From NCBI RefSeq assembly GCF_011075055.1, contig NC_058138.1:7026001-7090000 (forward strand): a DNA stretch of 64,000 nucleotides, given 5' to 3'. The notes beneath the pieces are model-generated. The model saw nothing but the letters and a program-made list of their open reading frames with translations, had not been told where the DNA came from and did not search any database. The translations under genes and the position numbers were made by a program. Below, one piece after another: positions 40,383-52,825 of this stretch. Within the stretch, counting starts at the first letter, position 1; each line of letters starts with the position of its first letter. Origin of the DNA: Mangifera indica (Eukaryota; Streptophyta; Magnoliopsida; Sapindales; Anacardiaceae).

Positions 40383-40680
40383 CTAACACAGAACAACCCC
40401 AATGGACTTTAGTTCTCCACGGAAGGACAAATATGGTAGATTTATGCTTTGATACCACTTGGCACAGGACAAGTGTAAATTACAACATCTTTCATAAGAT
40501 AATTTAAGACTGATATCGTTCAACAGATGTAAAGGATAATAAGAATTCCACGAAAACAAATCACCCCAAGGAGTGGCATTGTGGGGAACCGTATGAGCAC
40601 ATTTATCATCATTTATAAAATGTTCTCCAAAACAAACATTGGGAGGCAATAAAATCACCGAGGAGGAATTCTAGTAGTTT
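40383..40680 (-). repeat. Possible LTR end and primer-binding site of a lost retrotransposon
   Basis: On the minus strand TGGTATCAAAGCATAAATC (about 40438-40456) follows GTCCTGTGCCAAG. This resembles an initiator tRNA-Met primer-binding site just after an LTR ending in CCA. The rest of the stretch (about 40465-40680) would be LTR. No second copy is present in the window, so the call rests on the motif alone. Confidence 0.3.
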
Positions 40681-40888
40681 ATGGAGGCAAAATAATCAAA
40701 CAAGAAATCTACAGAGTTCGGCATATCATCCATATTTCTCCCAACAAAGCAAATAAATATTTGTAGTTCACTCTTGACAATAGAGTTCAACATGAAACTT
40801 TTGAAAAGGAATTACATTGTTACATGACGTCAATAAGTGAGATCGTTACATTGGAACACTGCTGATAACCAGTTGCCACGTTTAACAT

Positions 40889-42719
<1,831 letters not shown>

Positions 42720-43640
42720 TTTTTATCACCTACATCATCAAAAAAGCCACAAAAGATTAGTAGAATTACTTACACCAAGGGAATCAATTTCAAGACCAAA
42801 ACAATGAAGAAAAATGTATGCTCTGCCTCAACAAAGAGGCAATTGTATTAGTTATTCGATTATCCATCTTAGTTAAGAATTCAGAACAAGAGCCATAATA
42901 AGAAACAAAAGAACTGATGAAATTACAACACGTATAGTGCACAAAGAGATGCTCCCAATCCCATTTCTTACTGGAAACCAATACTATTATCTTCTAGAGT
43001 GACATTAAATAGGTGAAATTGCAAGCCAAAGCAAGTTAAGGGAAAGCCAACAAAACTGGGCAATTCAATGAACTCTAATTTTCACTATAATGAATCCATT
43101 AATAAGAACAAATCTACAAGTTAGAAGAATCAACTACAACTGCACACTTGTTTTAAAACTGGTTGTGTTGAATAAAATCAACCCAACTAATTAATAATAA
43201 TAGAAATAGACCAAAAACCATACTTAATCTTAGGTAAAAAAAAATTATTAAAAAAATCAACGGTATAAAAAACCACAACTACATAAAAAAAAAAAAAAAT
43301 CAAAGCTTTACATACCTTTCTAGCTTTCTGGACGAATTTACAAGACGGGTTGTAAGAGAAATAGAATTCCCAGACGGGAAATTCGACTAAAATAAATTCA
43401 TATGAAATCGAAAATCAAACTTGAGAAAAACAAAGCCTGATCAATTGAAACTTACACAAAACCTAAAACTTATGGAACCGATCAAACTTAGAAAATCAAC
43501 GAAAAGCAAAAGTCTCATTTAAATTAACCGGAAACCAAATTGAACAAATCAAGAGAAAATCAGATTTAATGTAATTGTTACCTGATTAACGATAGAAAAT
43601 CAAAATCTGGTTCAGGATATCAAAAACTATCGCCACCACA
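42720..43640 (-). other. 5' UTR and leader intron of the G-patch gene
   Basis: A leader exon on the minus strand ends at 43316 with donor AGAAAG|GTATGT. The acceptor GATGATGTAG|GTGATA lies at 42730, ten bases before the ATG. A non-coding first exon (about 43316-43640) and a 586-bp leader intron are therefore likely. The start point is approximate. Confidence 0.6.
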
Positions 43641-43679
43641 GTGCTCCTCTTGTCGCTAGATATAAGCTAATGGCTCCTC

Positions 43680-43724
43680 TGGGCCAGTTGTAATTAAATT
43701 GGGCTTAGAGGTAAGGGCCCAATC
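43680..43724 (-). promoter_or_regulatory. Cluster of three TGGGCY (site II) elements in the G-patch promoter
   Basis: TGGGCC (43680-43685), TTGGGCTT (about 43699-43706) and GGGCCCA (43716-43722) lie within 45 bp just upstream of the G-patch leader exon. Site II motifs, bound by TCP factors, are typical of promoters of constitutively expressed plant genes for RNA and protein synthesis. Confidence 0.6.
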
Positions 43725-43769
43725 TCTCTGTTTCTCCGTTTTCCTGTCTTTCCAAAAATAAATAAATAA

Positions 43770-43773
<4 letters not shown>

Positions 43774-43842
<69 letters not shown>
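43774..43842. repeat. (TA)n microsatellite
   Basis: About 34 uninterrupted TA units following an AAATAAATAAAT run. Confidence 0.95.
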
Positions 43843-43846
<4 letters not shown>

Positions 43847-44189
43847 TAATACTAAGTTAATTTAAGAGAAATTAAATTAAATATCTTATCCTATTCTAAA
43901 CTAAGCAAAAATGCTTTATTTTCTATTTTCTAAACAAAAATGCCCCATTTTCAAAGCCTCAAGCTAAAAAAACCCAAAAATTTTAAAATACCAATGCTAT
44001 CATTCACAACTTCTATACAAACTCGCACTTTCACCTTCATTTTTACTCTATATTTGATATTGTAAATTCATTCGAAAAGAGAAAATTCATATTTCTGAAT
44101 TCAAATCAAAAAAATCAATTCATGAGAATAATGTATTTATATGAATATTAACCCAAAACTTAATTTTTTTTGTTAAATTAAGTTCGTAT

Positions 44190-44760
44190 ATTATATAAAA
44201 AGAGCATTTTGATATTTGATAATATATTAGGGTGTAAAATGAAATATTAAAAAAATATGGAGACATTTTGATATTAAACAATATATGAAGGTTTTAAATG
44301 AAATGTTAAAAATATAAGGACAATTTGATAAAATATAGGGTCATTTCAATACAAGATAATATATGAGAGTATTAAATGAAATGTTAGATAAATATAGAAG
44401 GTATTTTGAAATTATAAAAAATATTAAGGTGCTAAAAAAATATGCCTAAGATGAGAGGGTATTTTGATATTACAAAAATATTAAGTTGTACATGTTATTA
44501 AAATATAGTGTATTTTGATATTTTATAATATATTAGAGGGTTAAATGAAATATTAAAAAAATATAGAGGGCATTTGAATATTAACCAATATATGAAACAA
44601 ATAATTTGATATCAGATAATGTATGAGGGTGTTTAAAAAATGAAGAGAAATTAGAGGGGGCATGTTCATAGTCAACCATATATGAGTGGGTTAAATGAAA
44701 TTATAAGAAAAAATAGAGGTCATTTTGATCTTGGTAAATGTTTAATGTGGATTTTTTATG
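44190..44760. repeat. Degenerate minisatellite, about nine units of 58-61 bp
   Basis: The unit reads roughly GGGCATTTTGATATTAxAxAA followed by TATATGAGGGTGTTAAATGA and AATGTTAAAAAATATAGA. Clear starts are at about 44203, 44269, 44340, 44400, 44460, 44512, 44570 and 44660. Units differ by substitutions and internal deletions, so it is old. Confidence 0.8.
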
Positions 44761-44785
44761 ATAAATGTTTATTTTTTAAACAAAA

Positions 44786-45150
44786 TTGTTAAATGTAGGA
44801 TTAATAATTGAAATGGTTAGTTATGTTGTTATTAATTTCGAAGGAGAATATAACCAACATGATCAAAACAGAATGAAGTATATTGGAGATTTTAAAAAAT
44901 TGATTAAAATTTCATCTAGAACAGTACTTAAGGGATTTATTCAACTATTAAGTGAAAAGTGTGATATCGATTCGATCAAAAACTACATTCAACTATGCAT
45001 AAACCAAAAAGTATCGAGTTTAACTCCCTTGTAAAAATCGAAAATGCTGAAGATATGGAGGGCCTTATTGACATATTGCAATACTTCCAAAAATGTACTC
45101 CAGTTTTGTTATATGTACCGCAATCTAAGGACAAGGAGAAGAAGAAATAG
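44786..45150 (+). pseudogene. Possible MULE transposase N-terminal fragment
   Basis: An 82-codon open piece (VVINFEGEYNQHDQNRMKYI) continues, after one frameshift near 45030, with VKIENAEDMEGLIDILQYFQ, then VLLYVPQSKDKEKKK and a stop. The layout (hydrophobic start, basic middle with LLSEKCDID, then an acidic ED-hydrophobic end) is like the PB1-like N-terminus that precedes plant MULE transposases. Nothing of the DNA-binding or catalytic domains follows. The assignment is tentative. Confidence 0.35.
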
Positions 45151-45209
45151 GTGGCAACAATGATATTGAATTGAAAAAGGAATCCGATAGAAAGATTTGA
45201 CTAATTTTT

Positions 45210-45397
45210 GTAAGAGCAATGCTATGTGTACCTATTTTTGGTATACAATTCATGTACACAGTGATGTGTCATCATGTAATTAGGTGATTTTAAAACATAT
45301 GATATCATATGATAAAGAAATATCTAATCACATGATAACATCTTATTTGTGTACACAAATTGTGTGTCAAAAATAGGTATACATAGTTTTGTTGTTT
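45210..45397. mobile_element. Palindromic MITE, copy 4
   Basis: Ends GCTATGTGTACCTATTTTTG and CAAAAATAGGTATACATAGT are near-perfect inverted repeats of about 20 bp. The centre carries GTGATGTGTCATCATGTAAT and ATCACATGATAACATC. Confidence 0.75.
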
Positions 45398-45399
45398 TT

Positions 45400-46137
45400 A
45401 TAATGATGTATTCTATATTGTTGCAAAATAGGTTCATAAAGACAAAACAAGGGTTCCAGATTAGGGTGACTTCGATGGAAATAAGATGACTTACAAAGAG
45501 TGTACAATATCTTATTATAATAATTTAATGGTTAATGTTACATTCTTATAAAGACAAACATTTTCCTTAATCAAACTCATATATGTAACCCTTAAGGGTG
45601 ACCAACAACTAGCATATAAGTATTACACTTGTCCACAACCCAAAGAAGAAGTTTCAAACATGACATGGTCTCTTCTAAAAGACACAAATAGAAAACATAG
45701 ACTGAATTCATTATGATTTTCTGTAATCTACCAAACATTAAATAAATATTTCCTATATTGTCTTAGACTCAAGCCCTTCAATTTCAATCATCATAACTTA
45801 GGTGCAATCACTCATTCGCCACATCAAGGTCATGACGACACTAATCAAGTCATCCACTTTCACACTTCATGCAATTATGCATATAACCCTAAATTTCACT
45901 ACTATAAATTAAGAATAGTGAAAAGGGAGATAGACAGGAAAAAACACACAAAGAGATACTCTTAACCACTTGACTATGTTATTACAGTTATGTAGTTTTT
46001 TGTTTTCTTTACCTCAATAATAACAGTTTTGTGGATGTAAGCTCTTGGTATTTTCTACCGAACCACATTAAAAAAAAAAAAAACTCTTGATTTTACTTAC
46101 TATGTTTTTTCATATTTTTACACTCAAGTTTATCTAA
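45400..46137. other. Non-genic stretch between MITE copies 4 and 5
   Basis: AT-rich. A stretch at about 45580-45730 (AACCCTTAAGGGTGACCAACAA...CATTATGATTTTCTGTAAT) resembles 12115-12260 in segment A and its counterpart near 30015 in B, so another fragment of that repeat lies here. No gene seen. Confidence 0.45.
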
Positions 46138-46310
46138 AGAGTAATAATATACGTACCTATTTTGAGTATATAAATATATACATATTTATATGTGTTATCA
46201 CATGATTAGATAAAAATTTATTCTTAATTCAAAATCACCTAATCATATGATAACACATATAAGTGCATACTTATTTGTACAATCAAAGTGGGTACATATG
46301 CTTTTATTGT
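46138..46310. mobile_element. Palindromic MITE, copy 5
   Basis: Begins AGTAATAATATACGTACCTA and ends GGGTACATATGCTTTTATTG, with TTATTCTTAATTCAAAATCA at the centre and ATATGTGTTATCACATGATT / TCATATGATAACACATATAA arms. It ends about 45 bp before the truncated gypsy internal fragment. Confidence 0.75.
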
Positions 46311-46356
46311 TATCTAAATCTAGTTTACTTTTCATTGGCACAACTTCTGAACCAAT

Positions 46357-46609
46357 GATAGTGGCATAAAGGAGCAACTACCACATCTGGAAGCTTGGAA
46401 TAGACTCAAAGAATCGAACAAGTCCAATAAGGATCCTTTGCACATTTCGATTGGACTAATCACAAGGTCAAAAGCTAAGAAGATATAACAGGCCTTAACT
46501 GGGCTTATTGAAGAGTTAGAGGCCAAAGCAAGTTTGCTTAAAAAAGAATGGATACTTGAAGAATCTAAAAGAGAGGTTAATCTAATTCAAGCCCAAGTCC
46601 AAGAGTTCT
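46357..46609 (+). pseudogene. Truncated 3' internal end of an upstream gypsy element
   Basis: The stretch matches 58574-58834, the last coding part before the 3' LTR (shared landmarks: GGAATAGAC, GATCCTTTGCACATT, TTGGGCTTATTGAAGA-like, GAGAGGTTAATCTAATTCAA). It precedes the left LTR directly. An LTR that is preceded by 3' internal sequence and followed by a primer-binding site belongs to two elements at once. Confidence 0.85.
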
Positions 46610-47185
46610 TGTAATTTTGACCCAAAAAAGTTTCAAGGGTGGCATCCAAGACTACTTAAGTAAGTTTAATATTATGTTATTTTATGATAATTTGTACTGG
46701 GTTAGAATTGTTACTAAAGCTCAAACCTTATTAGTTGAGTTATGTTTGTTTAATGGGCTAAGTTAATATTTGTTAAAAACCAAATTGTTATGTTAATTTT
46801 AATTAGAGCTTTTGCATAGTTAAATAGGTAATGGGCTTAGGAAATATGGAAGTCCAATGGGTCATGAGTTAGGTTAGTCTTTTTAGGGTTAGGATTACTT
46901 ACTATATAAACATCTTTTTCTCATAATGAAAGGATGGATGACATTTTTACACCAAAATTTGTGTGCTTGCTACCTTGATTCAAGATTTAATCATTCTTGA
47001 TTCAATCTTCAAAGGACTTATCAAGAATTCATTCTTGTGGCGTTGAATCGCCTAATTATACCAAGGTTTAGTTGTTTCACATCAATCGGGTCAAGGTCCA
47101 TCGAAATTTTAGAATCTTGATTCAATTCTGGTTATTTTTGCTTCAAAAGTTGGGTCTTCACATAGTATTGCTAAGGTTCGCATCA
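46610..47185 (+). mobile_element. Left gypsy LTR, shared between two tandem elements
   Basis: Matches 58835-59412 throughout, including ACTATATAAA (a probable TATA box, about 46901), CTCATAATGAA and AATCGCCTAATTATACCAA. The right boundary is set by the primer-binding site. The left boundary is uncertain: TG at 46610 or TGGCATCC at 46640, because both copies are preceded by the same internal sequence. Confidence 0.85.
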
Positions 47186-47186
47186 G

Positions 47187-47200
47187 TTAGTATCAGAGCC
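47187..47200 (+). other. Primer-binding site of the gypsy element
   Basis: TTAGTATCAGAGCC directly follows the LTR. It is one or two bases away from the initiator tRNA-Met complement. Confidence 0.75.
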
Positions 47201-48390
47201 ACGTCGAATCGGGTTCAATTTATCTTTTTTTTTTTCTATAAAATTCATTTGGTTCTTTGTGTTCTTAGTATAACCAAAATTCTTGGCTATTTTTCTTGGA
47301 TTATTTATCTTTTTTTGTCTGTTTTCTTTGTGTTTCTCCTTGTTTCTCATCAATTTTGAAAGCCTAGGTCTGTTGTTTAATCAAAATTTCATTAATCTTG
47401 ATGAAATTTGTTCAAGCCAAAAATTAATGTTTCAATTCTTGTTTTCTCTTCAACCTTTTATGAGTCTTAATCATTAATATCCTTTGTTCTTGTATTAGTC
47501 AATTACCTTTCAGTCTTGTTTCTTGTATTTCTTAAATTTTTTGTTGAATTTCTTGTTTTAGTCATAGTCAAATTCAAAAGTTTAGTTCGGGGTGTTTTAA
47601 TTTCTTAATTGATCTTGAAAAGTCAAAAAAAAAAAAAAAAAAACAAAAAGAAATTTACTTTATTGAAATGTTTGAATTATCTGTGGATGTTTGTCGTTAG
47701 AGTTTGTTTGAATCTTGCTCAAATCGATCAAACCTTGGGAATCTTGTGATTGCCAAATTTAAGGAATGGTTCTTGGTTATATTTTATATATTCTTTAATT
47801 CTTGGAAGGATCTTGTATATGTCGAATCCATCTTGTGTAATTCTTGTGTAAATCTTGTCAATCTTGGCTAGAAAATAATTTTCAATGAAAATTTGTTGAA
47901 TTTTATGGCAACAACATAAAAGAAATATCAAGATACATTTAAGGGAGTAGTCATATTCTGCCTAGTGTTAGTGTGAGTTAAAAAAAGCAGAAAAGAAAAG
48001 AAAAGGAAAGAAAAAAAAAAGGAAGAAAGATCAAGGAGAAAGTTAGGTCATTTTACCCTCTTTTGAATTCAACTCCAATCTTTATTCTTGGTATCTTTCT
48101 TGGAAGTTTATTTTCTTGTGTGTTTGTGTCACTAATTAAATCCATTTTTCTAATTCTGAAAATTTCTTTTCTTGAGTCCTTTTTATTACTTTCCTTGTGT
48201 CTTAATCATTCATAGACCCAACTTAGGTTGTTTAGTGGTTGTCTTGTCTTAAGAGTCCTTGATTTGTTCTTTATATTAAAAAAAATTCATTATAGAAAGT
48301 GTGAGGATATTAGAGTGAAAACATGAGTGCGAGTGTAGACATGTAAGAGAGTGTGTGAGGACTTTTATTATATATTTTTGAATTATTGAC
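47201..48390 (+). other. Gypsy leader between primer-binding site and gag
   Basis: Thymine-rich on the plus strand, with long TTTCTTG-type runs, an A-tract at about 47623-47642 and an AG-rich run at about 47985-48040. The open frames here are low-complexity by-products. No gene seen. Confidence 0.55.
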
Positions 48391-49528
48391 ATGGTAGATC
48401 CAAAAAACACAAGTGTTGTGGAATGTTTGGGTAAAACTGAGGCTTTTGCAATGCAAGCAATCTAACGACAATTTGAACGACTTTTTAATGTAATGAGAAG
48501 TGTTAATGAGAGGTTGGATAGGTTAGAGAAACAATAAAATGATAGAGAAGGATCTAATATGAATAAGGAAAGAAGAAAGACACCTTTAGTGAGAGATGAA
48601 GATAAGATAGTCTCTGATAGTGAAGATGATAAAGAAAGTGATAGACAAATTACTTTAAAGAGCAAAAGAGGATGAAGATGGCATAGGAATAGTTTATACA
48701 AAGGAACTAGATAGTGTGATAGTAGCCTCAATAGTATTAATATGAAAATTTCACCTTTTCAGGGTAGAAATGATCTGGAAGTCTATTTAGATTAGGAAAG
48801 AAAGGTAGATCAGGTTTTTGACATCCATAATTATATGGAAGAGAAAAAGTTAAAATTAGCTGCTGTAAAATTCATCGATTATACTAGTATTTGATAGGAC
48901 CAATACATAGGAATTTAGGTAAACTTATAGATACTTGTGATGAGATGAAAAGTGTGATGAGGTAGTGATTTGTTCTGGGCCCTTACCATAGGGATTTACT
49001 TCAGAAATGATAGAGGCTTAGGCAAGGGATTAAAAATGTAGAGGGTTATCATAAGAAAACTTAGATAGCCATGATTAGGGCTAATATAGAGGAAGATAAG
49101 AATACTACTATGACTAGATTCTTGAATGAGTTAAATAGGGATATAACAAATGTGGTGGAGCTACAACATTATGTTAAGTTAGAGGATTTGGTTCATAAGA
49201 TGATTAAAGTTGAAAGACAATTATAGAGGAATGGTAAAAGAGATGTAGAATTCTATTTTAGCCCTTGGAAGCAAAATGTGTCTAAAGGAGATGAGAAATT
49301 ACCTTATAAGCCCAAAGTCAAAAACTCTAAACTTAAGTGAGAGAAGTCTAGCCATGAAAAAACTAGTAATAAACCCGAACCACCCAAAAGAAATAGTGAG
49401 ATCAAGTGTTTTAAGTGTTTGGGTTGGGGTCACATAGCCTCTTAGTGTCCTAATGAAATAACCATGTTGTTGAGGGAAAATGGTGAGTATGAGACTGAAG
49501 AAAAGTCTAGTGATGAATCTATGTCACT
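48391..49528 (+). pseudogene. Gypsy gag, degenerate, cut by a hAT element
   Basis: From the ATG at 48391 the frame meets a stop within 25 codons. Farther on, MKISPFQGRNDLEVYLDWE-like residues (about 48740-48800, the Trp codon now TAG) are the start of the retrotransposon gag domain. At about 49400-49455 a zinc knuckle reads IKCFKCLGWGHIAS-stop-CP, the residue before the last Cys lost to a stop. It ends at the hAT insertion and resumes at 55131. Confidence 0.8.
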
Positions 49529-49839
49529 TAGGGTTGGATTCTAACTAAACTAAGTTTGAACTTCACCCAACTCGAGTTTGAGCCTAGACTCGACGAGCTG
49601 AGCTAATAGTGGCTCTAACTCGAGCTCATAAGCTATCGAGTTATTCGTGAGCTTAGCTTGAATAGGCTTAACAAGCCCTATATGAGTCAAGCTTGGTGAG
49701 CTCTAGGTCTACTGTTCAATGCTCATGTGACTTTTTCCCTTCTTTTCAATAATTTAGAACAAAATCGAGCTATAATAACTCATCTAATAAACTAAAAATG
49801 AATAAATATCATTATTTCAATCAAAATTCATCAAAATAA

Positions 49840-49841
<2 letters not shown>

Positions 49842-49909
<68 letters not shown>
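49842..49909. repeat. (TA)n microsatellite
   Basis: About 34 TA units, near the left end of the hAT element. Confidence 0.95.
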
Positions 49910-49912
<3 letters not shown>

Positions 49913-49939
49913 GAATTAATATGAGCAATATGAGAAATT

Positions 49940-50014
49940 TATGGTTGATGAATGAAGATGAAATAATAAAAAATAACATAAAGACAAACACCATAGATAC
50001 TTACAAGAATAAGT
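49940..50014 (-). repeat. Direct repeat, copy 1 (ENT exon-2 end and following intron)
   Basis: The 75 bp resemble 50983-51052: both read GATGAATGAAGATGAAATAA, then AACATA-AGACAAACACCA, then AGATACTTACAAGAAT. The shared part covers the splice donor of ENT exon 2 and the first bases of the next intron. It indicates a second, truncated copy of the captured segment. Confidence 0.75.
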
Positions 50015-50160
50015 GCTAAAGTACTTGCAAAGAAAATAACATAACCAGCTAAATTCCTCAATCTAGTATTAATCCTCGACTCATTATTTGCTAATAACGC
50101 CATTGTCCCAAGTGCAAATGATTCATAAACAAAAGTTAGTGCCCTTGCAAAATGGTATTT
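50005..50160 (-). pseudogene. Captured ENT exon 2 (equilibrative nucleoside transporter fragment)
   Basis: The 156 bp encode 52 residues without a stop: LTFVYESFALGTMALLANN, then ESRINTRLRNLAGYVIFFAS. This matches the second and third membrane segments of plant ENT-family transporters, including the family's INTRxRNLxGY loop. It has an acceptor (TTTTAAG|AAATACC) and a consensus donor (ATTCTT|GTAAGT), so it was taken from genomic DNA with introns. It is only a small part of a normal transporter of about 420 residues and lies downstream of the hAT transposase on the same strand. I judge it non-functional, though it could be spliced into element transcripts. Confidence 0.85.
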
Positions 50161-50411
50161 CTTAAAAGGGAATGAAACGGATCAGCAATCAAGCACATAT
50201 ACTTTGTTTAAATTTGAAAGGAATAAAATAAACTTTACATTTATAAACCAAATGAATTCATATATGTATTAATTAATTTGAACTTCTTTTTCTACATAAA
50301 CAGATATCCAACAATGAATTCAACCCATTTTAGGATGCAAAAAGGATCATTCAAGTCATCTATGGCTACAAAAGTGTGATACAATTATACATGAGATACA
50401 TATCATGAATA

Positions 50412-50505
50412 ATTGTCATAATAATCTCCTATTGTGAGCATAATGTACCAAGCAACAAGACAACCTAGCCCAAGAATCTAGCAAATTACCATTGCTTTAT
50501 ACTTT
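50412..50505 (-). pseudogene. Captured ENT exon 1 relic
   Basis: On the minus strand KYKAMVIC, a TAG stop, then ILGLGCLVAW and IMLTIGDYYDNY are read. This is the first membrane segment of plant ENT transporters, where a Trp codon (TGG) stands at the position now TAG and MLTIGDYY is characteristic. It precedes exon 2 in the right order and strand, separated by a 250-bp intron-like spacer. The donor is not clear. Confidence 0.8.
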
Positions 50506-50982
50506 CTTTGGTTAGTGCAAAAATTAATTTAATCAATACCATATTTTGACTTCATTTAAATGGAAACAATTTTCATCATTTTCTAAATCAATAAATCAAA
50601 TACAAACTGAACACAAACCTCAAGCCTTTCTAGAGTCATGCTTCCTACTTTGACAATCATGACTCCTCAGTAATAGCCTACAAGTTTGGACTCTTGACAT
50701 TAGAGTACTTAAAACAGAATAGGGATTAGCAAAACGGAATTAAAGTTAATACAAAATTATTAAAGAGCAAATGAAATACTAAAAACTATTAGAGATACGC
50801 AAAACCAACACATGAGATATTATATGCTCACTTGCTCTGGTTTCTTAATAGTAAGCGATTTGTTGTTTTGAAGAACAACAATATTGAAACTATTTCCAAA
50901 AAAAAAGAATTTCTATAAGAAACATGATAAGTAAATATCTAAGTTTGTGTATTAGAGAACGTCAGACATAAAAGAAACAGAA

Positions 50983-51052
50983 GATTGATGAATAAAGATG
51001 AAATAATCAGAAATAACATAGAGACAAACACCAGAGATACTTACAAGAATGA
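50983..51052 (-). repeat. Direct repeat, copy 2 (truncated second ENT capture)
   Basis: Matches 49940-50014 closely, including ATACTTACAAGAAT at its right end. Only about six bases of the exon remain before the similarity stops. Confidence 0.7.
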
Positions 51053-51379
51053 CCTATATTGGAAATTTATGGTTTTTAATTACATGATTTATAGAAAGAT
51101 GTTAAGGAAGTGAAAGAACTATATGTGGATGTCAAGAACATTTTCTTAAGCATAAAAAATGTAGCCATTCATCAACAAATATATTTTACCTTTTATTGTA
51201 TTTTCATTTGTCTAGCAAAATAAGCTCAATAGTTTTAGCTTCATCTTCCATCTTTATGAAATTAAGAAGAAATAAGAAATATTAATCATACTAACAATAA
51301 TTTAATGAAAAATAAATTTAAAAAACATGTAGTTGTAGTAAATAATTGTCTACCTAATCTTGTTTGGGAATATTATAAA

Positions 51380-52789
51380 GTGTTCTGATCCAATTAGCTC
51401 AATACATAAACATATTGACTGTTTCTAGTGATAAAGATGACCTGGACGTGTCAATCACTCTACTACTAACATTAAATGCACTCTCGAAGGCTACTATTGA
51501 AACATGAATAACCAAGATATCAACCACCAATCGTGAAAGTACTTTATACTTATATTGATTATCCTTCCACCAATGAAGTACATTAAATTCGTTTGAGTTA
51601 ATATCATCAGGTATCTCAACACCACGTTCTTCAAAATGTTTCTAACTCAAATTTCACAGTTTGTTTTGAATATGTTCTTTCTTTACAATCCTTCAAACGT
51701 AGCCAAGTAAATCTAGACTGATATTGTTTATTTTAAGAATATCAAGAACTGCATGATTTGCCTACAAATTTCATAATAGAAGTTAGAATATATTATAAAG
51801 TTTCAATTAAGAACAATGATTTAATGTACCTGATGTACTTGATGATGCTTGTTGAGTTCTTGGTTGAGATTGTGGAAGTGCAAATGTAATTGGTGGATTG
51901 TTCGATGATATCATGTTAACGTATTCATTATACAACTTCTCTAAAGTTTGTTTGACATTTTCTATCTCTTCAGAGGTATTGTCTTTCCCATAGAATGAGA
52001 AATGTCAAAGTAATCATAGGAACTTTATCCTAAAACAATTACAAACCAAAATAATAAGTTAGAGACATTTTTGTTATATAAATATATATATAAAATATAC
52101 GCAATCGATTTTAAGTTCATTATCGAGGATCCATAATGCTAGCAATCGTCATCAAAAAATTCACCTTGCCTCAATACTAATTAAATTTTTCAGACATTTT
52201 AGTCACTATCGTTGATATAGCATGATCTTCATTGAATTCCCGCTCTTGAAGGATCTTTTTTATTCTAAACACTTCCATGAAATGCCTATTAGCAGTTGTA
52301 TACTGCAATTTAGAAATTAATTTGGTTATAACATTAAAAATTGGTAAAAACTTACAAACAACCTCCAATCTCTCTTACTCTTTCTTGGTTAGACAGTAAG
52401 TATAACTTGATTCAACAAACATATAGCAAGAAAAACCACTCTGAACTATAGTGTCGTAATTAGCATTTTATATGTACTATTCTAATGGGTAGGACAATCC
52501 AAAACTAATTTCCTCTATTTAATTCCACACTACATAGCAATGTTCACAATTTTTTTTTTTGTCTAGCCTTGCTAGCTCTTATGAACTTCCTATTTTCCCG
52601 AATATTATCTATGATGGGTTTTATCACAGCTACTCGGGTAGTGCACCTAACATGTAAAAGCTTTCCATCACAACAATGGTCTTTGCATTTGAACATCTTT
52701 TTTTAATCTCTTAATGCAACTATCATTTGCAGTAACATTGTTCATTGTGATAGTTTCCGCCTACAAACAAAATTATTGAACATTAATAA

Positions 52790-52825
<36 letters not shown>

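Noticed and set aside
40383..40658. 91-codon open frame on the minus strand
   Set aside because: It has non-repetitive residues but matches no family I know and crosses the possible primer-binding site. I list the region only as a possible LTR remnant.
47072..47477. Hydrophobic open frames on the plus strand
   Set aside because: They overlap the gypsy LTR end and leader; the apparent membrane segments come from T-rich sequence.
48462..48731. 89-codon Leu/Ser-rich frame on the minus strand
   Set aside because: It is the reverse of the Lys/Glu/Arg-rich gag coding strand of the gypsy element.
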